Assembly: GCF_014138265.1 (NCBI RefSeq)
Contig: NZ_JACGXL010000004.1
Coordinates: forward strand, 1 to 64,000
Direction of reading: 5' to 3'
Source of the DNA: Dokdonella fugitiva
Lineage (GTDB): Bacteria; Pseudomonadota; Gammaproteobacteria; Xanthomonadales; Rhodanobacteraceae
Length of the DNA: 64,000 nucleotides
The translations under genes were made by a program, and so were the position numbers. The notes under the pieces are model-generated. The model made no database searches, was not told where the DNA came from, and saw only the letters and a list, made by a program, of their open reading frames with translations. Positions 28,701 to 37,900 of the stretch are shown here, in pieces. Numbering within the stretch: position 1 is the first letter of the stretch; every line of letters begins with the position of its first letter.

Positions 28701-30683
28701 TACGCCGTCGAACGTGGTCGAGCCGCCGTTGACGAGCGTCGTGCTGACCGCGAGGTTCGCGTTCGAGCCAGCACTCGCCGGCGTGACCGTGAGCGGGCCG
28801 AGCGTGACCGCGTCGGTCTGCTGCGCGACGAGGCTGAAGTCCTGCGCGTAGTCGCCCGGCGCGGTGATCGTGAAGGCGAAGCCCTGCGGCACGTAGCCAC
28901 TCGCCGAAACGTCCACCGCGAACGCGGTGCCGACGATGCCCGCAACGGCATAGCTGCCGTCCGATCCGCTGACTGCACTCGGCCCGCTTTCGACGGCGAC
29001 GGTCGCATTCGCGATCGGCGCACCGTGCTCGTCGAGTACGCGGCCGTGCAGCGACGTCGTCATCTGCGCGGTCTGCAACGCGATCGCGCCGATGTCGTTG
29101 AGGCCCTGCACGAGGCTGCCACTGACGACGACGCCCTGGTAGCCGTTCGCCGACACCGTCGCGCTGAACGCACCGACGTTGACGCCGGTGAACACGAACG
29201 TGCCGTCCGCCGCAGTGACCTGGGGCGTACCTCCGAGCACGACGCTCGCTCCGGCGATCGGCTGGCGCGTCGTCGCGTCGACGACGCTGCCCTGCAGCGT
29301 GGTCGCCGGCGGCGTCACGTTGGTCGGATACAGCGTCGGCGAGAAGACGTAGTTCGTGCCGGCGACGAAGGTCACGCTCGCCGTCACCGTGCGATAGCCG
29401 CCGAGGCTCGCAGTGATCGTCGCCGCACCCGGCGGGATGGCGCCGAGCTGGTACGCGCCGCTCGCGTCGGTGAGCGTGGAACGGCTGCCGACCGAGACGA
29501 TCACGTTCTGCAACGCCTGGCCGGTGTTGCTCTTGATCACGCCCGACAGGCTCGACGTGGTCGCGACGGGCGCGAGCGCGATCGCGCCGGTGTCGAGGTT
29601 CGTCGCGGCGACGACCTGGATGCCGAGCGCGCGCGACTGGTAGCCGCTGCGCGACAGCTGCAACGTGTAGTTGCCCGCCGGCACGCCGGCGAGATGGAAG
29701 CCGCCATCGCCGGCGGTGGTCGCGGCGAAGCCCGCGTTCTCGGCGAGCTTCACGCTCGCGCCGGAAAGCGGCTGGCCGGTCGCCTGGTCGACCACGCGCC
29801 CGCGCACGTCGCCGCTGTCGATCGTCGTCGGCGGCGCGCTCGCGTACCACAGCGCGTGCAGCGCGAGCGCGGTCACGTACGGATCGTCGCCCCAGCTGCC
29901 GTTGCCCGCCTGCGCGGCGTCGAGGGCCGCGACCAGCGGCGGCAGCGCCGCGCTCTGCGACGGCTGCGTCGCGAGCGCGAGCAGGCCGTACGCATCCTCG
30001 AAGGCATTGCCGTAATCGTGCGCGACGTTCTGCGCGCCGAGCAGCCACGTCGTCGCCGCGGCGGCGACGACGCCGTTCACGTCTTGGTCCGACCAGGCGT
30101 CCGCGGCGATCAGCACGTTGGCCGTGAGATAGACGGACGACGCGTCCGACACGCCCCAGCCACCATCGGCGAGCTTCGCCTGCGCGAACCACGCGAGGCC
30201 CTCGGCGGCGACGGGCGCCGGTGCGCCCGCGGCGCGCAGCGCCTGCAGGGCGAACGCGGTGTCGAGCGCATCGCTGGCATAGCTGCGCGTGAGGCCCCAG
30301 CCGCCGTCGTCGTTCTGCAGCGCGAGCAAAGTCGCGACGTCGTTCGGGTTCGGCTGGCCCGCCGCTGCGGCCGCCTGGATCCGGCGCGCGACGTATTCGA
30401 CGTTGCCGTCGCTGTTCGCCGCGATGACGCCCGCGAGCGAGGCCGGCGTGCTCGACAGCGCATGCAGGGTGACGAGTGTCTCCATGCGCGCCTGCATCGG
30501 CGTCGCGATCGCGGCGCCCTCACCCGCGAGCGAGCCGTTGCCCTGCACTTGCGCGCCGAGCCAGTCGACGCCGCGCTGCACCGACGGCGGCACCGCCTGC
30601 GCGTGCACGCCGCACGCGAACGCGCACGCCAGAAGCGAGGCCACGACGGCCCGGAAACGCGCCACTCCAAAGCACAGGTTCAT
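22743..30683 (-). CDS. Giant multidomain secreted protein (toroid / CarboxypepD_reg / CXXCH / propeller)
   Basis: The 2646-residue precursor starts at ATG 30683 (GAGGAG upstream) with a signal peptide ending near AQA (residue 30). Domains seen: alpha/alpha-toroid repeats with QW-like motifs DGGWG at 126-130 and 173-177 and NGSWG at 261-265; four carboxypeptidase-regulatory-like beta domains (about 291-370, 376-450, 461-535, 543-618); CARDB-like sandwiches (about 625-855). Then comes one CXXCH haem-type motif (923-927, CSSCH). A second toroid (about 980-1050 and 1300-1455) is split by a propeller-like insert (about 1060-1300). CARDB-like repeats follow. A C-terminal region (about 2211-2415) resembles PilX/TadG-type or polymer-forming adhesins (HSNGGIRWTG, GGYVFAPAGG). 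Function is unknown. It ends a three-gene run behind the RHS gene and its putative immunity gene. Confidence 0.8.
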   Translation of the reverse strand: MNLCFGVARFRAVVASLLACAFACGVHAQAVPPSVQRGVDWLGAQVQGNGSLAGEGAAIATPMQARMETLVTLHALSSTPASLAGVIAANSDGNVEYVARRIQAAAAAGQPNPNDVATLLALQNDDGGWGLTRSYASDALDTAFALQALRAAGAPAPVAAEGLAWFAQAKLADGGWGVSDASSVYLTANVLIAADAWSDQDVNGVVAAAATTWLLGAQNVAHDYGNAFEDAYGLLALATQPSQSAALPPLVAALDAAQAGNGSWGDDPYVTALALHALWYASAPPTTIDSGDVRGRVVDQATGQPLSGASVKLAENAGFAATTAGDGGFHLAGVPAGNYTLQLSRSGYQSRALGIQVVAATNLDTGAIALAPVATTSSLSGVIKSNTGQALQNVIVSVGSRSTLTDASGAYQLGAIPPGAATITASLGGYRTVTASVTFVAGTNYVFSPTLYPTNVTPPATTLQGSVVDATTRQPIAGASVVLGGTPQVTAADGTFVFTGVNVGAFSATVSANGYQGVVVSGSLVQGLNDIGAIALQTAQMTTSLHGRVLDEHGAPIANATVAVESGPSAVSGSDGSYAVAGIVGTAFAVDVSASGYVPQGFAFTITAPGDYAQDFSLVAQQTDAVTLGPLTVTPASAGSNANLAVSTTLVNGGSTTFDGVLLLEVYDAAHALVGSGPLTDASGFGIGAISLAAGEHLGIIGRWNTGTFAPGSYQFELRVVQPGSVTRTNPLGTLVVNQVAPFTIVATTHFGGTVAADPPVIQAGLNQPVALAAVIKNDGNVAFPAQPMQLAVVDTHSGAIAFSASADLGQLAPSGLASLDFGNWTPSAGGDFDLVVTAANPALGRVTGSLYVGNVAQAAFSATPDTVLAGTRTVQGNIHVSGADPAHATISDPLAPLIRTAIQKAVAFNDPAARTWIDTNRCSSCHIGNQALIGGELTRELTSFSDFDRNAILNNVSTNQGQDGGITQGYCCSYYRRLGSLTLWGLLGYHNLGEFPAVLKRAGDWVVNFQASNGNWSSDYNAAWFDNDISMSMLNLSNLRRVGDFLRANAPASVPTWGSATLLASQPGSSRGSLLAASSGNLYYSDQSGATVYLVRPDGSLVQKWTGMSDPRSIVERPDGQVWVSTAGNVYRLNADGTRVALPATGFDTLSVGSDGTVWGTVWGNRNVYRFDDTGAASIWVQNGPFQQPVTITPNDDGSLYVPDYYNGRVYRVAPDKTVSLAFEVMQGAGAPPNLLQLFKDGDHWLLSTTNGIYRFSEAWEGQRLTYTQANQMTHLADGSVAYVASGRSGIYKLVPQSETVADSLAHYDTAIDRGTTWLQGQSVATNDNMHLAQQLWGLGEAYRYYEASNLARAANIKAAMATIATRLRANQNADGGWGRYTGYGSDALVTAQVGLAIDYTNPSAGDPAIRKAVAWLLTQQQGDGSWTSSNGIMSTHESTTTMVAIWLPTILDRLGSIDATVSATFPPNVQPSDFVPVPDQSTTDAAGNLVVSWALTGVTEDGRDLAFALRLVDMQPGEQRAVASDAHMTFANSFTQQIVTMPIDVPVVTADSVVSLGVVTDHPDYPNNAIAQVTTTLVNGDGIPVNGTLVVDVYDAAGALVGHVTREDVTIPQGGSLPVTDPFPIGTIAPAQYTVKATLADAGRTIARGQTTFNVLPDGANTAATSTVHTDRQSYNPSDRVQILSHVQSRSVNATLSNLHLVVDVYDATDALQFTHTYSIAQLLAGQGLDFSVPQTLANAAPGIYAVKQDLFDAQSNLLSHVETAYNVVSSSDTGFGLVGTIGATPKTLPVGATLALDASAANQGNSAFANLPLAITLVDPDTGEVMQRFDQVSNIGVGASVPFTASWITRGRVGTTYLAVLSATVGSGANAHEMALAVDTYQLLLSLDADVVLAAAPPQKAALALVDPGMPAAQGTRIAAQLGTLGYAVTFATTPADFAAGVRSGAYRLYLLLATQVEADATTLRLVREGVHRGDGLLVANGRARLPDALAQANGLAASDALASINAASLDVLATAPGGAAHATFAPTLASRIVVPQAAQVLAELTGRLPLTPEQGRLSDELAAHGRVDIGYYGSDAGTGNTRLSLAGLGRVRNADGSDRYTAWRIRNSGATARNVVLASIAGGYSANLAVGAHTDTYVASPVVAASADHRLSEGAQAIQTAASPATVFSDARIVDVGDNPGAIALWANATGNDTALEWSGSQHESHGAVHSNGGIRWTGAQNTVDGPVHYVTTFANSGSQNTFSVPPRAVSPQPLPQLTNLDDFRPGGPVQAALGGAYLDQSAECARSHRWQRNGSSIVLPPGVYWIPCDVKLAGSSFSGTVTLVSTGSIQFSGSSATFDPYYQGLQFATTLHGPDAVKLATSSMTLGGYVFAPAGGIEASGSSSLFKCSLIGDTIRMAGAKITIDPRACAWAGVERRVPAVLTNAYGSGRSAYAAFDWQAAIGTYENAVPGVLSQLFGGVLPTLAPTSVELRAGSVVPLTATVTNHADPFRGTLVLAADDGSAFMPATPSWALDFSQQGSFVAHSNVRLGYGGSTTIAATVSSSDPVAIAQLAHAELAITHLPGDSIADLVVVANAIGNPDAPLASAVTALQAAQAAWSAQDRETALLRLLDAAEACGRSANAQADALRTRIDWTAWAIAH

Positions 30684-30709
30684 TTCGTGAACTCCTCGAC
30701 GACATCGAG

Positions 30710-31375
30710 TCAACTCGACAGCCGCTTCTCCAGAAACGGAAATCCGTAGGTGTCCAGTAGATGGAACACCTTGTTCAACGCTGGCTCGATCGCGCGATCG
30801 AGTTCGTGATCCGGAATCTCGATCGCTTTCGCGATGCTTCCCCACAGTCCGAATTCGATCCTGTCCGCCCGGGCCAGCAGCTTCTCGATCTCATCCATGG
30901 TGACCGCAGGATTCGCGCGCCGCATGTCGGTGATCGTCATCTCGCGGACGCGGCGATAGAGGTCGGTCGTCGATGCCGCGCGGATCGCCTCGTCCTGCAG
31001 CGCGATCGGCGGGTCACTGACTTCGATGAAGCGCGATCCGTCGACGAGGTCGTCTCCGACCAGCGGCTCGTCCGTCAGCTGCAAGCCGCCGCTGGCCGGG
31101 ACGCTGGGGTTCACGTGCCAATCCCATCCCGGCAACTCCTGCCACGACACGCCTTCGGACGTCCAATACAGCACGGCCGTGATCCATTGTTCGTTCGCCG
31201 TCCCGCCTAGCACGATCCATGCACGGTGGAGGTCGCCGACCGCTTTCGAATACACGTCGCAACCCGTCCAGCTCGTTCCGGCCAGGCTGACCTTGGTCTT
31301 CGGATAGTCCGGGTGGGCCGCTTTCATACGTTTCGCAACCTGGCTCGCGAAGCGGGTTCGAAGTGCCTTCAACAT
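30710..31375 (-). CDS. Putative immunity protein for the RHS toxin
   Basis: The 221-residue protein has no signal peptide or membrane helix and I recognise no family. It is acidic-to-neutral with mixed alpha/beta character. Its start follows the RHS stop by 21 bases, with a good Shine-Dalgarno (GGGAGGAAT), and its stop is 26 bases before the giant gene. A small cytoplasmic protein encoded directly after an RHS toxin tip is the usual position of the cognate immunity gene. Its DNA is less GC-rich than the flanking genes (line 30781-30840 is 35/60 G+C against 45/60 at 28021-28080), as expected of a swapped toxin/immunity cassette. The function is inferred from position only. Confidence 0.6.
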   Translation of the reverse strand: MLKALRTRFASQVAKRMKAAHPDYPKTKVSLAGTSWTGCDVYSKAVGDLHRAWIVLGGTANEQWITAVLYWTSEGVSWQELPGWDWHVNPSVPASGGLQLTDEPLVGDDLVDGSRFIEVSDPPIALQDEAIRAASTTDLYRRVREMTITDMRRANPAVTMDEIEKLLARADRIEFGLWGSIAKAIEIPDHELDRAIEPALNKVFHLLDTYGFPFLEKRLSS

Positions 31376-31396
31376 TCCGTGATTCCTCCCGAGGAC

Positions 31397-31900
31397 TCAG
31401 AGGCAGCCGCCTGCCGTTTCCTCGATGAACATCGCGAAGTCGACGAACCCGCCGATCACGGAGACGGCATCGACTCCGGACAGCTCGCGCAGCAGCTTCT
31501 CGCGATTCGCCTTCGCCCCAGGGCCGAGCTTCTTGCCGGAGACGATCAACACTTCCCGTCCTTCCGCCGCCGCAGCCTTGATCTGGTTGACGAGTCGCAT
31601 CATCGCTTCACTGCCCGCCTTGGGAATCTGATACTTCGATTCGATCGTGCGCAGCTTGCCCGCCAGCTGGACTTCGAAGTCGAGATTGATCTTGGTTCCC
31701 TTCAACGCGGCGCCCTTCGCCTTTCCAGGGCCGACGCATTGCTCGATGATCTTCTTCACGCCCTTCTCGGCGAGTTCGCCGAGGCGATTGAATACGCTGC
31801 GGCCGGCTCCCTGCGCGAACTGCCGCCCCGCTTGCTGGCCGGCGAGGTTCAGATCCGCCTGGATGTCCTCCGCCGCCGACGTTTCGGCCAGCGTCATGTT
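31397..31900 (-). other. C-terminal toxin tip of the RHS protein, nuclease-like
   Basis: These are residues 2375-2541, after the RHS core DPSG boundary. The segment INLDFEVQL...LRTIESKYQIP carries an Asp (2448) followed 13 residues later by Glu-Ser-Lys (2461-2463). This spacing fits the D-Xn-ExK catalytic core of PD-(D/E)XK restriction-endonuclease-fold toxins. The preceding helix (GELAEKGVKKIIEQC) and the following strand (REVLIVSGKKL) are compatible. Local G+C falls (31621-31680 is 33/60). The nuclease assignment is inference. Confidence 0.55.
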
Positions 31901-34900
31901 GCCGCTGGGATCGGCGTTGTTGACCGGGTCGTTGCCCGCGTACAGGTAGCGATTCAGCGACGCGACGCAGCCGAGGCATCCACGGTACGCGTCGGGGGCG
32001 GTGAAGCGGGCGATGCCCGGGTCGTACCAGCGGGCGCGCAGGTAGAGCAGGCCGGTGTCGGCGTCGAAGCGCTCGCCTGCGAAGCCGAAGGCGTTGTCAT
32101 CGCTTCCGGTCGACTCGACCCGATTGCCCCAGGCATCGTAGCCGTAGAACTGGATCGCAGCGCCGCTCGCATCGCTGAGCGCGACGATCGAACCGAGGCC
32201 GTCGTGGTGGTAGTAGGTACCCTGGCCGCCGCGGAAGCGCAGGATGAGCTCGTCGCCGTACACGTATACCGCGGTCGCGTGGCCCGCCGCGTCGTACTCC
32301 GCGACGATCCGCGCAGCGTCGTTGTTCGCGTCGACGAGGAAAGCCGTCGTCTGCGACGAGCCGCCCGCGCTCTTCGTGCGCTGCGAGAGATTGCCGTCCG
32401 GTGCATACGCGTACGTCAGGCCGACGCCGCCGGGAAGCGCCACGCCGGCGAGGTTGTGCTCGGCGTTGAACGTGTAGGTCGTCGTCGCGCCGCCCTGCGT
32501 CCTGCTCGCGATCTGTCCGTTGGCATCCCACGCGTACGTCGCCGCGCCGCTGCCGGTCGCTGCGGTCAGGCGATCGGCGCTGTCGTAGGTGTACCCCGTG
32601 TTCGCACCGTCGAGCGTCTGCGCCGACCGGTTGCCGACGGCATCGAGCGTCCAGGTGGCCGCGTGTGCGGGCAGGCTGCGCGTTTCGCCGGTGAGGCGCG
32701 CCGCGCCGTCGTAGCTCCATCCGATGTCGCGGACCGAGCCGTCCGGCGCGTGCTGGCTCAGCGCGGTGCGCTGGCCGGCAGCATTGAGCGTGTAGCCGCC
32801 CTGCACGAGCACGCTCGCACCGTGCTTCGTTTCGTAGGCGGTCAGGCGATCGTTGGCGTCGTAGGCGTACGTGGTGACCACACCGTTCGGATCGTCGCGT
32901 TCGATGCGCCGGTTCGCCGCGTCGTAGCGGAACGTGACCGTCTGCCCGAATGCCGTCACCGACGCGAGGTTGCCGGCCGCGTCGTAGGCATAGTCGGTGC
33001 GGAAGCCTTGTCCATCCGGCGTCGTCGCGACGATGGCCGTACGTTGTCCGGCCGCGTCGTATTCATAGTGCAGCTTCGACTGGTCGGCATTGGTGACGTC
33101 GACGAGGCGATCGCGCGAGTCGTAGCCGTAGCGCGTGACGGTGGACGCACCGTTGAGCGCACGCGTGAGGCTCGCCACCTGGCCGCCTTGCGTGTAGGTC
33201 GTGCTGAGCACGGTGCCGTCGACGAAGGTGCGGCTGCGGATGCGCCCGGCGGCGTCGTACTGGTATCCGCTCGCGTTGCCGGCGAAATCCGTGCTGTTCG
33301 TGAGACGGCCCGCCGCGTCGTACGCCATCGTTTGATAGCGCGCGTCCGGCAGCGTTATGCTGGTCGCGCGACCGAGTGCGTCGTAGCCCCACTGCGTCGC
33401 ATGGTTGAGCGCGTCCGTCTGCGACGTCTTGTTGCCGAGTTCGTCGTAGCCGTAGGCGGTGATCTTGCCGAGCGCGTCCGTGACCTTGTTCATGCGCCCG
33501 TTGCGGTCGTAGCCGAGCGTCGTCGTACGGCCGAGGGCGTCGGTGTTGCCCGTCTTGCGACCCGCGGCGTCGTAGGCGTACTGGCTCGCACTGCCGTCGG
33601 CCCACGTGGTCCGAGTGCGTCGGTTGGCGGCGTCATAGTCGTGCTGCACCGCGTGGCCGAGCGCGTCGGTGACCTTGGTGAGCTTGCCGACCGCGTTGTA
33701 CTCGTAGTCCGTGGCATTGCCCGCCGGGTCGGTCGACTGCGTCTTGCGGCCCGCCGCGTCGTACGCCGAGTGCGTCGTGCGACCGAGTTCGTCGCTGCTC
33801 GCGGTCTCCTGGTCTCCCGCGTCGTACGCGGTCGTCGCGCGGCTGCCGTCCGGATTGACGACGGCGACGGCTCGATCGAGCGCGTCGTATTCGGTCCGCG
33901 TCTCGCGACCCGCGCGATCGGTTTCCTTGATCACGTTGCCGTTCGGATCGCGCTCGGTGGCGGTGCTCGTGCCGTCCGGGTACGTGACGAGCGATTCGCG
34001 CCCCAACACGTCATAGGCGTAACGGGTCATGCGCCCGAGCGGATCGGTCAGCGATGCGAGCTGCTTCTGCGCGGTCCATGCGTAGCGCGTGATGTTGCCG
34101 AGCGGGTCGGTCTCGGTCGTCAGGTTGCCGTCGGCGTCGTACACGTACGTCGTCGTCAACGTCTGCGTCTGTCCGGCCACCACGCGCGTGCGCACGGTGG
34201 TGAGACGGTTGCCGTCGGCGTCGTAGGTGTACTTGGTGACGTTGCCGAGCGGATCGGTTTCCTGCGTCTTGCGACCCTGCGCGTCGTTCTGGTACGTCGT
34301 GGCGTAACCGGTCGGATCCGTGAACTGGACCAGCTGGTCGAAACTGGAGCCACCCCAACCGAGCCCGGTCGAGTGACCGAGTGCGTCGGTGATCGAGCGG
34401 AGCATCCCCGGATCGGTGTAGCCGAACGTCGTCGCATGACCGAGCGCGTCGGTGACGGATTCCACGCTCTGCGGGGTGTGGTTCCCCATCATCGTGTAGA
34501 AATTCCAGTCGGTCGTCGTCGTGTGGCCGAGCCCGTCGGTCTGCGTCAGCACCGTGCCCGACGGCGTGTCGTAGGTCGTCGACGTCGAACGGCCGAGCGG
34601 ATCGGTCGTCGCAAGCAGGTTGCCGAAGGCGTCGAATGTCGACGTCGTCACGCCACCGAGGGCATCGACGACCTTCGTGATGTTGCCCTGGTCGTCGAAC
34701 GTGTAGGTCTTCGTGTTGCCGTTGCGATCGGTAACGGCCTGCGTATGCGTGTCGAGATCGCGCTGCGACAGGTCGATCTTGTTGCCGAGCGCGTCGTACT
34801 GCGCGACGAGGCGGCCGCTCGCGTCGTACTCGTTGCGTACCTGCTGCACGCCGGACGCGTCGGTGTAGTTCGTCAGCAGGTGGGCGAGCGCAGCCGGCAC

Positions 34901-37900
34901 GGTCGCGTACTGGTTGCGACTGACCTTGTTCGCCGGGCTCGTGATGCTGTCGAGGTCGCCCGCAGCCGTGTAGGCGTACTTGACCTTGCGGCCGGACGGA
35001 TCGGTGACCTGGGTGATGCGCCCTTCCGCGTCGCGCGTGAACTGCAGCGCGGCGCCGTTGCCGGCGAACGCGCCCTGCGCGTTGAGCACGAGCGTCTGCC
35101 CGTTCGGGTCGGTGATCTGCACGACCTTGAACGTGTTCGCGCCGTCGCTGCTCTTCAGGATGTACTTGAAGTTCTCGATCGTCGTCAGCTGGTAGCTCTG
35201 CGAGTCGTATGCAGCGCCTTCATCCGGGTCGAACACGGTGCCGCCCTGGTAGAGCAGGTCGCCGCCGTCGAGCACGTCGAGCGTACTGGTCGTGCCCGGG
35301 CGCGGGTTGAACGCCATCGAGAACACCGCAGGCACGCCGCCGGTGGCGCATTCCTGGCTCGCGACGACGTCGAACTGGTGCACCTTGCCGTCCGACAGCG
35401 CGATGCTCACCACGCGCTTGCCGATCGGGCGGATGCAGAACGTGAGGAAGCCCGGCTGGTACAGCTCCCATTGCTCGCCGAGCGGCTTGTTCCGCTGCAG
35501 CTTCACGTTCTGGTACGACAGCGTCCAGCCGTAGCCGAAGTCGCCCTTCTCGTCCTTCCGGCGCGAATCGTAGGTGCGCGTGATCGTCAGCGGCACGCCG
35601 CCGACGTCGAGCTGGATGTCGTTGAAGCTGACCGTGAACGCGCCGATCTTGAGGTCGCCCTGCACGACCACGTGCTGGACCGCACTCGCCGAGCTGCCGT
35701 TGGCGTCCCAGGCGACGAGGCCGAGGTCGTACTGGCCGTTCTCGACCTGGGTTGGATCGAACGCGCCGAGCGCCCCGTTGACCGCACCGGAACCGCGCGC
35801 GAGTTCGCGCCAGGCGTTGCGGCCGGTCGGCGACACCGACAGCGTCCACAACGTGGTGTTCGCGTCGGAGACGACGCCGCTCACCGGCGTCGGCTTCGTC
35901 AGTACGTCGCCGTCCGCGGGCGCGGTGATCTGCACGGTCGGCGGCGTCGTGTCGCCGTCGACGTGCACGCCGAACGCACTGCTGCGCACGAGCGTGCCCT
36001 TGTTGTCGGTCGCGTTCGCGACCACCGTGTGGGTGCCCGCGCCGTGCGCGGCGACGTGCGCCTGGCCGTTCGCGTCGAGCGGCACGTTCGTGCCGTCGAT
36101 CGCGAGCGACTTCGCGACGGTGCCGGAACCGCCGGTCGTCGCGACCGTGATCGTGACCGTGTCGCCTTCGTTGACGAACTGCGGCGCGACCGCGAGGTTG
36201 AGATCGAGCGGCATCACCTGGCCGATCGTCAGCGTGAACGCCTGCTCCGCCGTCGCATGGCCGTCGGAGACGCGCAGCGTGATCGGATACGAACCGGTGA
36301 CCGGGCTCGCCCAGGCGAGCAGGCCCGCGCTCGACAGCGTCACGCCGTTCGGCGCGCCGACGAGCTGGAACGTGAGCGCGTCGCCGTCCGGGTCGGTCGC
36401 GGTCGCGAAGTACTGGTACGCCTGGCCGAGCGCGCCGCTCGTCACCGGCGCGCTCGTGAAGTACGGCGCGTTGTTCGTCTGCGGGCCGCCCGGCAGGCCG
36501 GTATGGTCGACCGTGTCGACCGCGCTAACGACCGACGTGCCGATGTCGCCGAGCGCGCCGGGCAGGCCGTCCCACAGCGCGCACAGCCACCACTGGCTCA
36601 GCACCGTCGGCGCGCCGACGAAGTTCGACCACGGCACGGTACCGTAGTCGGCGAGCAGCGCCACCGCGGCGTTGTAGTAGTTCGCTTCGACCGTGAGCGG
36701 CCCCTGCAGCGCCGCGGCGACCGCGTCGCCCTGTACGCCGAGCGCGGGGCCGGCGAGCGCGAGCGGCAACCAGCCGCCGGCGACGTCGAGTTCGGCCTGT
36801 TCGCGACCGCTGATCTCGTAGTCGCCGCTGCCGGTGGCCGTGTCCTCGAGCACGTAGCCGACGCCGTTCCACGCGCCGACCGCGACACCGGACTGGCTGA
36901 TCGTCGCGGTACGCCCCGACTGGATCGCGTCCTGCATGACGGTGATCGTCGCCGGATCGACGCCGAGCTGCGGCAGCACCGTGGCGCCGTTCGTCGACGT
37001 CGCGCGGTAGATCTTCTGGCCGGACGTCGTCGCCGCGTGCAGCGCGCGTACCGCGGATGCGGCACTGCCCGCGTGCGCGGCGTCGGTGAACAGCGCGTCG
37101 AGCAGCAGGTGCGTGTACGCCGACGCGCGTTCGCCGTAGGTGCGCTGGAACGCCTGCGCGCGCGCCGCGTTCGCGTCGCTCGCGACGGCGGTGCGACCGA
37201 TCGCCTCGACCGTGAGCGCTACGCCGGGGAATGCGACCGACTGCGGCAGCCCGTTGGCCGACGTCACGGTCGCGTGCGTGCTCACGCGCACGATCGTCGG
37301 CAGCGGATAGCCGACGATGCCGCACGCCTTGCACATGAGTTCGGTGTTGCCGGCGACCGTCGTCGCGTAGGCGAGCGCCGCATAGTCGAGCACTTCACCG
37401 ACGAGCCCGTCCTGGCCGAGGCCGGCGTACTGGTGCGCGGCGAGCTGGCTGCCCATCGCCGCGAGGCGGTCGCGGCTCGCCGCGAGCGTCGCCGGCGATA
37501 CGCCGTTGCCGATCAGCGCGAGCGAATGCGTTTCGCCGGCGACGACGCGCGTGCCGGGCGCGTAGCGCCAGTCGCCGACCTGCGGATCGAAGATGCCGAC
37601 CGCGCCGACCAGCGCGGTGCCGAACGGCACGCTGCCGCCGCTCGCGGCGACCGTACCGTCGATCGTCAGCTGCACCTTGGTGCTGACCGTCGACGCCGAC
37701 ACGTTCGCCGGCAGCGGGTTCGCGTTGAGGCGCGCGGCGAGTCGGCTGTCGTCGCCCGCGCTCGCGCCGGGGAACGTGAGCGTGAGCCGCTTGCCGACCC
37801 ACTTCGGCAGCGATTGCGACACGCTCGCGAGCGCGTGACCCTGGCTGCGTTCGAACTCGTCCGCGTAGACGCCGTACTGCACCTTCCAGCGCAGGGTGTC

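Noticed and set aside
32100-35125. Possible CRISPR-like or tandem DNA array
   Set aside because: The recurring words are codons for YD repeats inside one continuous reading frame; there are no conserved repeats with unique spacers.
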